Assembly: GCA_947245315.1 (NCBI GenBank)
Contig: CAMXNV010000108.1
Coordinates: 1 to 7,412, forward strand
Source: an uncultured Oscillibacter sp.
GTDB taxonomy: Bacteria > Bacillota > Clostridia > Oscillospirales > Oscillospiraceae
Length of the DNA stretch: 7,412 nt
Direction of reading: 5' to 3'
The position numbers and the translations under genes were made by a program. Under the pieces are notes generated by a model. That model was not told where the DNA came from, made no database searches, and saw only the letters and a program-made list of their open reading frames with translations. Below are positions 1-5,528 of this stretch, piece by piece. Numbering within the stretch: the stretch's first letter is position 1; every line of letters begins with the position of its first letter.

Positions 1-2912
1 ACCCGGACACGGCCTTCCAGCTCCGGGAGGCGGTGAACCCCTACTACGACGCCGTCCCCGGCATCGTGGAGGACTACATGGCCCAGATGTCCGCCCTGAC
101 GGGGCGGGACTACAAGCTCTTCAACTACTACGGCGACCCGGAGGCCCAGCAGGTGGTCATCGCCATGGGCAGCGTCTCCGGCTGCCTCCAGGAGGTGGTC
201 CAGTACCTGAACGCCCAGGGCCGCAAGGTGGGCTTCCTCCAGGTCCGGCTCTACCGGCCGTTCAGCGCCAAGCACTTCCTGGCCGCCCTGCCGGAGAGCT
301 GCAAGCTCCTCACGGTGCTGGACCGGACCAAGGAGCCCGGGGCCAACGGCGAGCCCCTCTATAAGGACGTCTGCTCCGTCCTCCAGCACGGCAGCCGTCA
401 GGTCCAGGTCCTGGGCGGGCGCTACGGCCTCTCCAGCAAGGACACCACCCCGGCTCAGATGATCGCCGTCTATGACAACATGGTGGGAGAGCAAAAGGAC
501 CACTTCACCGTGGGCATCACCGACGACCTGACCCACCACTCCCTCCCCGTGGGGGAGAACGTGGTCACGGCGGACAGCCGGACCATCAGCTGCAAGTTCT
601 GGGGCCTGGGGTCCGACGGCACGGTGGGAGCCAATAAAAACTCCATCAAAATCATAGGGGACAACACGGACCAGTATGTCCAGGCCTACTTTGAGTACGA
701 CACGAAGAAGTCCGGAGGCGTGACCAAGAGCCACCTCCGCTTTGGCCACACCCCCATTCTCTCCACCTACTATGTCACCATGGCGGACTTTATCGCCTGC
801 CACAACCAGAGCTACATAGCAAAATACGACATTGTCAACGAGCTGAAAGAAGGGGGAACCTTCCTCCTGAACTGCAACTGGTCCGACGCGGACCTGGAGA
901 CCCATCTCCCCAACAAGGTCAAGCGCCTCCTGGCGGAGCGCAAGGCAAAATTCTACACCATAGATGCCAACGCCGCCGCCGAGGCCATCGGCCTGGGGAA
1001 CCGGACCAACAGCGTGCTGCAAGCCGCCTTCTTCCAGCTCAGCGGCGTCCTGCCGGTGGAGGAGGCCGTGGACTACATGAAGGCCGCCATCCGGAAGACC
1101 TACGGACGGAAGGGAGACAAGGTGGTCAATATGAACTGCGCCGCCGTGGACGCAGGGCTCACCGGCGTCCATGAGGTCCCTGTCCCCGCCGCCTGGGCCG
1201 GCCTCACCGATGAGCCGGAGGAGAAGGATACCACCTCGCCCTGGTACGTCCGGACGGTCATGCGGGCTGTCAACGCCCAGAAGGGAGACAGCCTCCCCGT
1301 CAGCGTCTTCAAGGACGCGGCGGACGGCAGCGTCCCCATGGCCACCTCCCAGTATGAGAAGCGGGGCTTCGCCTCCCACGTGGCCAGCTGGCTCCCGGAG
1401 AACTGCATCGGGTGCAACCTGTGCTCTCTCATGTGCCCCCACGCGGCCATCCGGCCCTTCCTGCTGAATGAAGAGGAGGTCCAAAAGGCCCCGGAGGGCT
1501 ACGTCACCAAGGAGGCCAAGGGCAAGGGCTTCGAGGGCCTGCGGTTCCGCATCCAGGTGGATTCCTTGGACTGCACGGGCTGCGGCACCTGCGCCGCCGC
1601 CTGTATTGCCAAGGAGAAGGCCATCGTTATGAAGCCCATCGAGAGCCAGATGCCGGAGCAGCCCAATTGGGACTACAGCCTCTCCCTCTCGTCCAAGGCC
1701 AATCCCATGAACAAGTTCACCGTGAAGGGCAGCCAGTACGAGCAGCCCCTGCTGGAGTTCTCCGGGGCCTGCGCGGGCTGCGGCGAGACGCCCTACATGA
1801 AGCTTTTGACCCAGCTCTTCGGGGAGCGCATGGTGGTGGCCAACGCCACGGGGTGTACCCAGGCCTGGGGGTTCAGCGTCCCCAGCTACCCCTATACCAC
1901 CAAGCCCAACGGCCGGGGCCCCGCCCTGTCCAACTCCCTGTTTGAGAACAACGCGGAATATTCTCTGGGCATGGTCCTCAGCGTCCGGCAGCAGCGCCTC
2001 CGGCTCCGGCAGGAGGCCCAGGAGCTCCTGGAGGAGACCCAGGACGAGGCCCTCAAGGCCGCCCTGGCCGCGTGGCTGGAGGGCTTCGAGGATAAGCAGC
2101 GGACCCTGGAGCTGAGCGACGCCGTGATCGAGGCCCTGAAAAACACCCCGGAGACCGGGGAGAAGGTGGAGGCCGTCCGCCGGGCCCAGGACCAGCTGGT
2201 GAAGAAGAGCATGTGGATGTACGGCGGCGACGGCTGGGCCTATGACATCGGGTACGGCGGCCTGGACCACGTTCTGGCCTCCGGGGAGGACGTGAACATC
2301 CTGGTGGTGGACACGGAGGTCTATTCCAATACCGGCGGCCAGTCCTCCAAGGCCACGCCCTTCGGCGCGGTGGCGCAGTTCGCCGCCGCGGGCAAGCGGA
2401 CGGAGAAGAAGGACCTGGGCATGCTGGCCACCCAGTACCAGAACGTCTACGTGGCCTCCGTGGCCCTGGGGGCGGACCCCGCTCAGTATATCAAGGCCCT
2501 CCGGGAAGCGGAGGCCCACGACGGGCCCTCTCTCATCGTGGCCTACGCCCCATGCATCAACCACGGCATCGTCAAAGGCATGGCCTGGGCCCAGGAGGAG
2601 GCCAAGCTGGCGGTCCGGAGCGGCTATTGGGTGCTCTACCGTTACGACCCCAAGCTGAAGCTGGAGGGCAAGAACCCCTTCATCCTGGACTTCAAGGAGC
2701 CCCGGTATGATCTCCGGGAGTTCTTCATGGGCGAGGTCCGGTTCAACTCCCTCCAGAGGACCTTCCCGGAGGCGGCGGAGGCCCTGCTGACGGAGGCCCG
2801 GAACCAGTGCCGGAACCGCTGGGCCCGCTATACCCACCTGGCGTCCCAGGACTACTCCCGCTTCCTGGACGTGCTGGAGGACTACCCGATTCACGAACAG
2901 GAAAAGGTGTAA
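1..2912 (+). CDS. nifJ: Pyruvate:ferredoxin (flavodoxin) oxidoreductase, 5' end outside the window
   Basis: This enzyme oxidatively decarboxylates pyruvate with CoA to acetyl-CoA and CO2 and passes two electrons to ferredoxin or flavodoxin; it is cytoplasmic and central to anaerobic fermentation. The reading frame is open from base 3 and encodes 969 residues up to TAA. Single-chain homologues are about 1,170-1,200 residues, so roughly 200 N-terminal residues (most of domain I) are missing. Seen in order (residues counted from base 3): transketolase C-terminal-like domain, about 40-150; gamma domain with GLGSDGTVGANKNS, about 175-380; an EKRGFA linker; two ferredoxin clusters, CIGCNLCSLMCP (bases 1404-1439) and CTGCGTCAAAC (1572-1604); the TPP domain with CAGCGE (from 1770), GDGWAYDIGYGG (from 2226) and NTGGQ (2328-2342). 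The frame is intact. It is followed by its own terminator, so it is the last gene of its transcript. The GTG at 33 is internal and not the start. Confidence 0.97.
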   Translation, partial: PDTAFQLREAVNPYYDAVPGIVEDYMAQMSALTGRDYKLFNYYGDPEAQQVVIAMGSVSGCLQEVVQYLNAQGRKVGFLQVRLYRPFSAKHFLAALPESCKLLTVLDRTKEPGANGEPLYKDVCSVLQHGSRQVQVLGGRYGLSSKDTTPAQMIAVYDNMVGEQKDHFTVGITDDLTHHSLPVGENVVTADSRTISCKFWGLGSDGTVGANKNSIKIIGDNTDQYVQAYFEYDTKKSGGVTKSHLRFGHTPILSTYYVTMADFIACHNQSYIAKYDIVNELKEGGTFLLNCNWSDADLETHLPNKVKRLLAERKAKFYTIDANAAAEAIGLGNRTNSVLQAAFFQLSGVLPVEEAVDYMKAAIRKTYGRKGDKVVNMNCAAVDAGLTGVHEVPVPAAWAGLTDEPEEKDTTSPWYVRTVMRAVNAQKGDSLPVSVFKDAADGSVPMATSQYEKRGFASHVASWLPENCIGCNLCSLMCPHAAIRPFLLNEEEVQKAPEGYVTKEAKGKGFEGLRFRIQVDSLDCTGCGTCAAACIAKEKAIVMKPIESQMPEQPNWDYSLSLSSKANPMNKFTVKGSQYEQPLLEFSGACAGCGETPYMKLLTQLFGERMVVANATGCTQAWGFSVPSYPYTTKPNGRGPALSNSLFENNAEYSLGMVLSVRQQRLRLRQEAQELLEETQDEALKAALAAWLEGFEDKQRTLELSDAVIEALKNTPETGEKVEAVRRAQDQLVKKSMWMYGGDGWAYDIGYGGLDHVLASGEDVNILVVDTEVYSNTGGQSSKATPFGAVAQFAAAGKRTEKKDLGMLATQYQNVYVASVALGADPAQYIKALREAEAHDGPSLIVAYAPCINHGIVKGMAWAQEEAKLAVRSGYWVLYRYDPKLKLEGKNPFILDFKEPRYDLREFFMGEVRFNSLQRTFPEAAEALLTEARNQCRNRWARYTHLASQDYSRFLDVLEDYPIHEQEKV

Positions 2913-2934
2913 GAACTTCACAGGCAGACAAAGA

Positions 2935-2970
2935 GCCGGGCGTCCATAAAAGGACGCCCGGCCTTTTTTA
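2935..2970 (+). terminator. Intrinsic terminator of the pyruvate oxidoreductase gene
   Basis: An 11-bp perfect stem, GCCGGGCGTCC (2935-2945) with GGACGCCCGGC (2952-2962), closes a 6-nt loop and is followed by C and six T (2964-2969). It begins 23 nt after the stop codon. Read on the minus strand the same stem is followed by TCTTTGTCTG, so it could also weakly stop transcription arriving from the convergent tRNA operon. Confidence 0.93.
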
Positions 2971-3130
2971 TAGGAGCAGGTGAATCACCGCTCCGCTTCC
3001 GGCGAAGCCGGAAACAAAGAAGTCCCCGCCTCTTTTTAATGTTGCAATTAAACGGCAAGCCCCCGCGCCCACCCCGCGCCCCCGTCCTCTCCGCCCGCAA
3101 ACCAGCGAAGCGTTCGCGGGCGGAAAGCGA
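2971..3130. other. Non-coding spacer with small hairpin repeats
   Basis: No credible gene is visible between the terminator and the tRNA-Lys side elements. The spacer holds a short palindrome GGTGAATCACC (2979-2989), a 7-bp stem TTCCGGC/GCCGGAA with a GAA loop (2997-3013), an 11-nt C-rich tandem duplication (about 3061-3082) and an 8-bp stem CCGCCCGC/GCGGGCGG (3091-3098 with 3116-3123). The 16-nt string CGGCGAAGCCGGAAAC at 3000-3015 recurs exactly at 3157-3172, tying this spacer to the palindromic element beside tRNA-Lys. Confidence 0.6.
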
Positions 3131-3193
3131 AGAAATTCCCACCATAGCGCAGTTTTCGGCGAAGCCGGAAACGGAGCGGTGGTGGGAATTTCT
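3131..3193. repeat. 63-bp palindromic element beside tRNA-Lys
   Basis: The outer arms AGAAATTCCCACCA (3131-3144) and TGGTGGGAATTTCT (3180-3193) are a perfect 14-bp inverted repeat. Inside is a second hairpin, GTTTTCGGC/GCCGGAAAC with a GAA loop (3152-3172). The element ends 4 nt from the encoded CCA of tRNA-Lys. On the tRNA strand the long stem is followed by TTCTTCGCTTT, so it could help end or process the tRNA transcript, although this is not a classic uninterrupted T-tract. The ends AGAAATT/AATTTCT and the CATAGCG-AG-hairpin-CGGAG interior resemble the sequence at 3555-3625. Confidence 0.7.
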
Positions 3194-3197
3194 GAGC

Positions 3198-3273
3198 TGG
3201 TGACCCGGCGGGGATTCGAACCCCGGACCCACTGCTTAAAAGGCAGTTGCTCTGCCGACTGAGCTACCGGGTC
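3198..3273 (-). tRNA. tRNA-Lys(TTT)
   Basis: The minus strand folds into a full cloverleaf. The acceptor GACCCGG/CCGGGTC is 7 bp, the discriminator is A and CCA is encoded (3198-3200). The anticodon loop is CTTTTAA with anticodon TTT at 3238-3240, reading AAA/AAG. The T arm is CGGGG TTCGAAT CCCCG. It is the last gene of the tRNA operon, separated from tRNA-Gln by an unusually long 355-bp spacer. Confidence 0.98.
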
Positions 3274-3297
3274 ATCGTCGGAAGAAATTGCACTACG

Positions 3298-3403
3298 TGA
3301 ATCCCGCCCTGCGGGCAGGCTTCACTCCGTTCCATTCCTTCCTCCTCTCCCCTCAAAATCTGCGGATTTTGAGGGGGTTAGGCTACGCGCGGCTTCGCCG
3401 CGC
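3298..3403. other. Three consecutive hairpins in the Lys-Gln spacer
   Basis: First is an imperfect 12-bp stem at 3298-3309 with 3313-3324, two mismatches and a TGC loop. Second is a perfect 12-bp stem, CCCCTCAAAATC (3349-3360) with GATTTTGAGGGG (3365-3376), and a TGCG loop. Third is GCGCGGC/GCCGCGC with a TTC loop (3387-3403). None is followed by a T-tract on either strand, so they are not obvious terminators. They lie inside the transcribed tRNA operon, where they could act in RNA processing or simply be repeat DNA. Confidence 0.6.
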
Positions 3404-3442
3404 TTGTAATGTGCCGCTTAGCGTTTTTTGCGCTTTTTGCGT

Positions 3443-3498
3443 CCCCGTCTCTCATCTCCCGTCCTCCGTCTTTCGTCCCTCGTCTCTCGTCCTTCGTC
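3443..3498. repeat. Heptanucleotide tandem repeat, eight units
   Basis: Eight contiguous 7-nt units fit the pattern YYYCGTC on the plus strand (GACGRRR on the minus strand): CCCCGTC, TCTCATC, TCCCGTC, CTCCGTC, TTTCGTC, CCTCGTC, TCTCGTC and CTTCGTC. Only one unit departs from the CGTC core (CATC). The tract is strongly strand-asymmetric, all pyrimidine except for the core purine. Its length, 56 nt, is not a multiple of three, and no gene uses it. Confidence 0.8.
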
Positions 3499-3554
3499 CC
3501 CCCGCGGGGGAGGGGGAATGCTCAAGGGGGGACGCCAGTCCCCTCTTGAAGGGA

Positions 3555-3625
3555 GGCGGAAGGAATGGAGCATAGCGGAGCTTTCGCCGCAAGGCGGAAG
3601 CGGAGTGGACGGAATTTCTTCCGCC
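3555..3625. repeat. Palindromic repeat B beside tRNA-Gln
   Basis: The outer arms GGCGGAAG (3555-3562) and CTTCCGCC (3618-3625) enclose an inner 8-bp hairpin, CTTTCGCC/GGCGGAAG, with a GCAA loop (3581-3600). The interior order CATAGCGGAG, hairpin, CGGAG, GGAATTTCTT parallels the 63-bp element at 3131-3193, suggesting two diverged members of one family on either side of tRNA-Lys. It overlaps the right end of the 345-bp element. Confidence 0.55.
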
Positions 3626-3628
3626 GTC

Positions 3629-3703
3629 TGGCAGGGACGGCTGGACTCGAACCAGCGCATGAGGGAGTCAAAGTCCCTTGCCTTACCGCTTGGCTACGTC
3701 CCC
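3629..3703 (-). tRNA. tRNA-Gln(TTG)
   Basis: The minus strand gives a cloverleaf starting GGGGACG TA GCC, with anticodon loop CTTTGAC, anticodon TTG (3669-3671, reads CAA/CAG), T arm CTGG TTCGAGT CCAG, discriminator G and encoded CCA (3629-3631). The first acceptor pair is a G1-U72 wobble. Glutaminyl-tRNA synthetases favour a weak first pair, usually U1-A72, so this variant fits the family rule. It is the fourth gene of the operon. Confidence 0.98.
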
Positions 3704-3729
3704 ATGTGCGAGTCCGGGAAGAATGGTCA

Positions 3730-3756
3730 GGGGACCGGGGAAAAGCCCCGATCCCC
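3730..3756 (-). other. 11-bp hairpin in the His-Gln tRNA spacer
   Basis: On the minus strand, GGGGATCGGGG and CCCCGGTCCCC pair over 11 positions around a CTTTT loop, with one U-G wobble. On the plus strand that position is a C-A mismatch, so the fold is better in the tRNA-operon transcript. There is no T-tract after it, so it is more likely a processing or stability structure than a terminator. Confidence 0.55.
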
Positions 3757-3765
3757 TGCTCTTGT

Positions 3766-3843
<78 letters not shown>

Positions 3844-3890
3844 ACATATCAACTGTTTAAATATACATGACGAACGCCCAAAGGAGAGCC

Positions 3891-3967
3891 TGGCACGCCA
3901 GAAGGGACTCGAACCCCTGGCCTACTGCTTAGAAGGCAGTTGCTCTATCCAGCTGAGCTACTGGCGC
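3891..3967 (-). tRNA. tRNA-Arg(TCT)
   Basis: The minus-strand cloverleaf has acceptor GCGCCAG/CTGGCGT (first pair G-U), anticodon loop CTTCTAA with anticodon TCT (3931-3933, reads AGA/AGG), T loop TTCGAGT, discriminator G and encoded CCA (3891-3893). It follows tRNA-Gly by only 8 nt. Confidence 0.98.
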
Positions 3968-3975
3968 GAATTTGA

Positions 3976-4050
3976 TGGAGCAGGTGACGAGAATCGAACT
4001 CGCATCCCCAGCTTGGAAGGCTGGTGCCCTGACCATTGTGCTACACCTGC
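3976..4050 (-). tRNA. tRNA-Gly(TCC)
   Basis: The minus strand reads as a cloverleaf with acceptor GCAGGTG/CACCTGC, anticodon loop CTTCCAA with anticodon TCC (4015-4017, reads GGA/GGG), T arm GCGAG TTCGATT CTCGT, discriminator T and encoded CCA (3976-3978). It is the promoter-proximal gene; transcription should start roughly 40 nt upstream of it. Confidence 0.98.
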
Positions 4051-4098
4051 ATAGGTCCAAACTTAAAATGGCCCTCCCTGGAAATCGTCAGCTTGGAC

Positions 4099-4127
4099 AT
4101 CATACCATGAATTGAAACGGCTGTCAA
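4099..4127 (-). promoter_or_regulatory. Housekeeping-sigma promoter of the tRNA operon
   Basis: On the minus strand, TTGACA (4122-4127) is followed after exactly 17 nt by TATGAT (4099-4104), a full -35 consensus and a one-mismatch -10. It points into tRNA-Gly. This near-ideal match fits the high output expected of a tRNA operon. Confidence 0.9.
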
Positions 4128-4142
4128 GCGGTCTTCGCGGGA

Positions 4143-4167
4143 TTTTCCTCTTTTTGCGGAATTTTTT
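4143..4167 (-). promoter_or_regulatory. A-tracts upstream of the tRNA promoter
   Basis: On the transcribed sense, A4, A5 and A6 runs (plus-strand T runs at 4143-4146, 4151-4155 and 4162-4167) lie upstream of the -35 box at intervals of about 9 and 11 bp, roughly one helical turn. In otherwise GC-rich DNA this suggests intrinsic curvature or an UP-like element boosting the stable-RNA promoter. The nearest run is about 15 nt beyond the -35 hexamer, slightly distal for a classic UP element. Confidence 0.5.
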
Positions 4168-4220
4168 CTCAGGGCCCTGCCCCGTCCCGGCTCAGGAGGG
4201 GCGAGGCCCCGTGCGCGCCC

Positions 4221-4844
4221 TCAGCCGCACAGGGCGAGAAAGGCCCCCAGCAGGTCCCGGCCCGCTGGAGAGGCTTCCAGCCGCTCCGGGTGCCACTGCA
4301 CCCCCCACACGGGCAGCCTCCGGTGGCACAGGGCCTCCACCACGCCGTCCGCCGCCCACTGCACCGCCCGAAGCCCGGTCCCCAGCCGGTCCGCCGCCTG
4401 GTGGTGGGCGCTGTTGACCAAGGCCTTCTCCCCTAAGAAGGGCAGGAGGGCCGAGGGGGCGGTCCGGACGGCGTGGAGCCGGTCCCGGCCCTCCAGGGCG
4501 CCGTGTCCCGGGACGTCCTGGGCCAGCGTGCCGCCGAAGAAGACGTTGACGGTCTGGAGCCCCCGGCAGACGCCCAGCACCGGCTTCCCGGCGGCGGTGA
4601 AGTCCTCCAGCAGCGCCAGCTCCGCCCGGTCCCGCTCCGGCTCCAGGCTCCGGGAGGCGGTGTTCTCCTGGCCGTAGCGCCAGGGCTCCAGGTCCCCGCC
4701 GCCGGGGAGGAGGAGCGCGTCCCAGAGGGCCGCCTGTCCGGCGCTCCCGCTGCCGAAGACCGCCCGTCCCCCGGCGGCCTCCACCGCCCGGCTGTAGTTG
4801 GCGAAGCGCTCCGCCTCGCCCCAGATGTATACGGTTCGTCTCAT
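4221..4844 (-). CDS. Class I glutamine amidotransferase-like hydrolase (peptidase C26, gamma-glutamyl-GABA hydrolase family)
   Basis: The 207-residue cytoplasmic protein has the hallmarks of the PuuD-like family, which cleaves gamma-glutamyl amide bonds: PGGGDLEPWRYG (47-58), nucleophile elbow GVCRGLQ with Cys93, NSAHHQA (144-150), and WGVQWHPE with His185 and Glu187 completing the Cys-His-Glu triad. Relatives are usually around 230-250 residues, so it is somewhat short but has all catalytic parts. I chose the ATG at 4844 because GGAGGT lies 6 nt upstream; the frame stays open 20 codons further to 4904 but without a comparable site. It is monocistronic, with tRNA genes downstream on the same strand and no clear intrinsic terminator between. 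The substrate cannot be told: no putrescine-pathway neighbours are present, so gamma-glutamyl-GABA is only one option. Confidence 0.9.
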   Translation of the reverse strand: MRRTVYIWGEAERFANYSRAVEAAGGRAVFGSGSAGQAALWDALLLPGGGDLEPWRYGQENTASRSLEPERDRAELALLEDFTAAGKPVLGVCRGLQTVNVFFGGTLAQDVPGHGALEGRDRLHAVRTAPSALLPFLGEKALVNSAHHQAADRLGTGLRAVQWAADGVVEALCHRRLPVWGVQWHPERLEASPAGRDLLGAFLALCG

Positions 4845-4970
4845 GGGCGCACCTCCGGCGTTGTATTGCTCCAGTCTATGCGGGCGGAGGGCGGGCCTTG
4901 ACAATGTTTTGGAGGGTCGCCGGAAGAGCTGGCGGGGGGTCCTAAGGAGGGGAGGGGAAGCGGGGATAAC
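4845..4970. other. Upstream region of the amidotransferase gene
   Basis: This holds the ribosome binding site GGAGGT (minus strand, 4851-4856). A TTGTCA-like string on the minus strand (4899-4904) has no convincing -10 partner at normal spacing, so the promoter is not assigned. No gene is visible. Confidence 0.4.
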
Positions 4971-5020
4971 TGTAGGGGAGGCCCCCCTTTGGCCGCCCGG
5001 TTCTCGGGAGACCCCGGCAT
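4971..5020. repeat. Decayed single-hairpin copy of the TGTAGGGG repeat
   Basis: It starts TGTAGGGGAGGCC and continues to GGCCGCCCGG, matching the left end of the repeat at 5195 apart from a few changes, one of which (A4979) breaks the hairpin stem. It runs directly into the next repeat, whose left flank CCCCGGCAT (5012-5020) is itself duplicated in inverted form at 5531-5539. Confidence 0.6.
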
Positions 5021-5022
5021 GG

Positions 5023-5102
5023 TGTAGGGGCGATTATCAATCGCCCGTTTTTCGGGAAGTCCGGTGTTTGAAGAGGACGGGCGGCTGATAGCCGCCCCTA
5101 CA
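5023..5102. repeat. 80-bp intergenic repeat R1, two hairpins with inverted ends
   Basis: The ends TGTAGGGGCG and CGCCCCTACA (5023-5032, 5093-5102) are perfect inverted repeats. Each half is a hairpin: GGGCGATT/AATCGCCC with loop ATC (5028-5046) and GGGCGGCT/AGCCGCCC with loop GAT (5079-5097). The middle holds a 30-nt core (5055-5084) found exactly, in inverted form, at 5467-5496. No frame in it is credible as coding. Confidence 0.85.
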
Positions 5103-5143
5103 AGGCTGCCCTCCTATAGAGAGTACCAGGCTCCCGGGGAAAT

Positions 5144-5169
5144 GGCCTGGTCTGGGGACCAGGCCCCAC
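5144..5169. repeat. Hairpin repeat H1
   Basis: The perfect 9-bp stem GGCCTGGTC/GACCAGGCC with loop TGGG spans 5144-5165. The 26-nt unit returns in inverted form at 5364-5389 with 23 of 26 positions identical. Confidence 0.7.
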
Positions 5170-5194
5170 AGGGTGTTCGATCGGTAGGACACCC

Positions 5195-5340
5195 TGTAGG
5201 GGCGGCCCCCCTGGGCCGCCCGGGCCCCCGGAACCATGGCAGTTTCAGAGGAACGGGCCGCCGAGAGCACCCGCAGGGAGTACGCCGCATCCGTAAGGCG
5301 GCAAAGCCGCCAACGGCTGCGCAGGGCGGCGGCCCCTACG
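5195..5340. repeat. Central repeat R3 of the island
   Basis: It begins TGTAGGGGCGG with a 9-bp hairpin, GGGCGGCCC/GGGCCGCCC (5200-5221), and ends GGCCCCTACG. The interior contains GGCGGC/GCCGCC with loop AAA (5297-5311). It is longer (about 146 bp) and more diverged than R1 and R2, and sits at the centre of their mirror arrangement. Confidence 0.65.
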
Positions 5341-5363
5341 GGGGGATTACCGATAGAAGAAGT

Positions 5364-5389
5364 GTGGGGCCCGGTCCCCAGACCGAGCC
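5364..5389. repeat. Inverted copy of hairpin H1
   Basis: Reverse-complement match to 5144-5169 at 23 of 26 positions. One change in the stem is paired (T-A becomes C-G), and another turns a C-G pair into U-G on the minus-strand RNA. Similarity continues towards the centre through TACCGAT (5348-5354), which mirrors ATCGGTA (5180-5186). Confidence 0.65.
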
Positions 5390-5445
5390 GTCTCCTGGAA
5401 CCATGGCGGTCCCGGAAATAGGGGAGAAACCAGAGCGGATTTTAT

Positions 5446-5528
5446 TGTAGGGGCGGACCTATGTGTCCGCCCGTCCTCTTCAAACACCGGACTTCCAGAA
5501 GGACGGGCGATGGATCATCGCCCCTACA
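5446..5528. repeat. 83-bp intergenic repeat R2, inverted relative to R1
   Basis: The ends TGTAGGGGCG (5446-5455) and CGCCCCTACA (5519-5528) are perfect inverted repeats. The hairpins are GGGCGGAC/GTCCGCCC (5451-5472) and GGGCGATG/CATCGCCC with loop GAT (5505-5523). The reverse complement of 5467-5528 matches R1 at 57 of 62 positions without gaps, and the match resumes in the outer flank at 5531-5539. Confidence 0.85.

Larger units (their letters stand above)
3279..3623. repeat. 345-bp element with terminal inverted repeats inside the tRNA operon
   Basis: CGGAAGAAATT (3279-3289) and AATTTCTTCCG (3613-3623) are an 11-bp perfect inverted pair. They begin 5 nt beyond tRNA-Lys and end 5 nt before the CCA of tRNA-Gln, so the element fills almost exactly the 355-bp Lys-Gln spacer. 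Between them lie several hairpins, a heptanucleotide tandem repeat and a repeat related to the one beside tRNA-Lys. There is no credible coding frame and no transposase, so if mobile it would be a non-autonomous MITE-like element. A clear target-site duplication is not visible. Confidence 0.5.

Noticed and set aside
3349..3376. Intrinsic terminator between tRNA-Gln and tRNA-Lys
   Set aside because: The stem is strong but neither strand has a T-tract after it.
4473..4901. 142-codon plus-strand frame opposite the amidotransferase gene
   Set aside because: It is a shadow of a gene with an intact catalytic triad and a good ribosome binding site.
4845..4904. Longer N-terminus for the amidotransferase, starting at 4904
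   Set aside because: The upstream start lacks a ribosome binding site, while GGAGGT sits 6 nt before the ATG at 4844, and family members begin close to that second position.
5064..5450. 128-codon plus-strand frame in the repeat island
   Set aside because: It is composed of repeat and hairpin sequence, has no ribosome binding site and shows no recognisable protein pattern.
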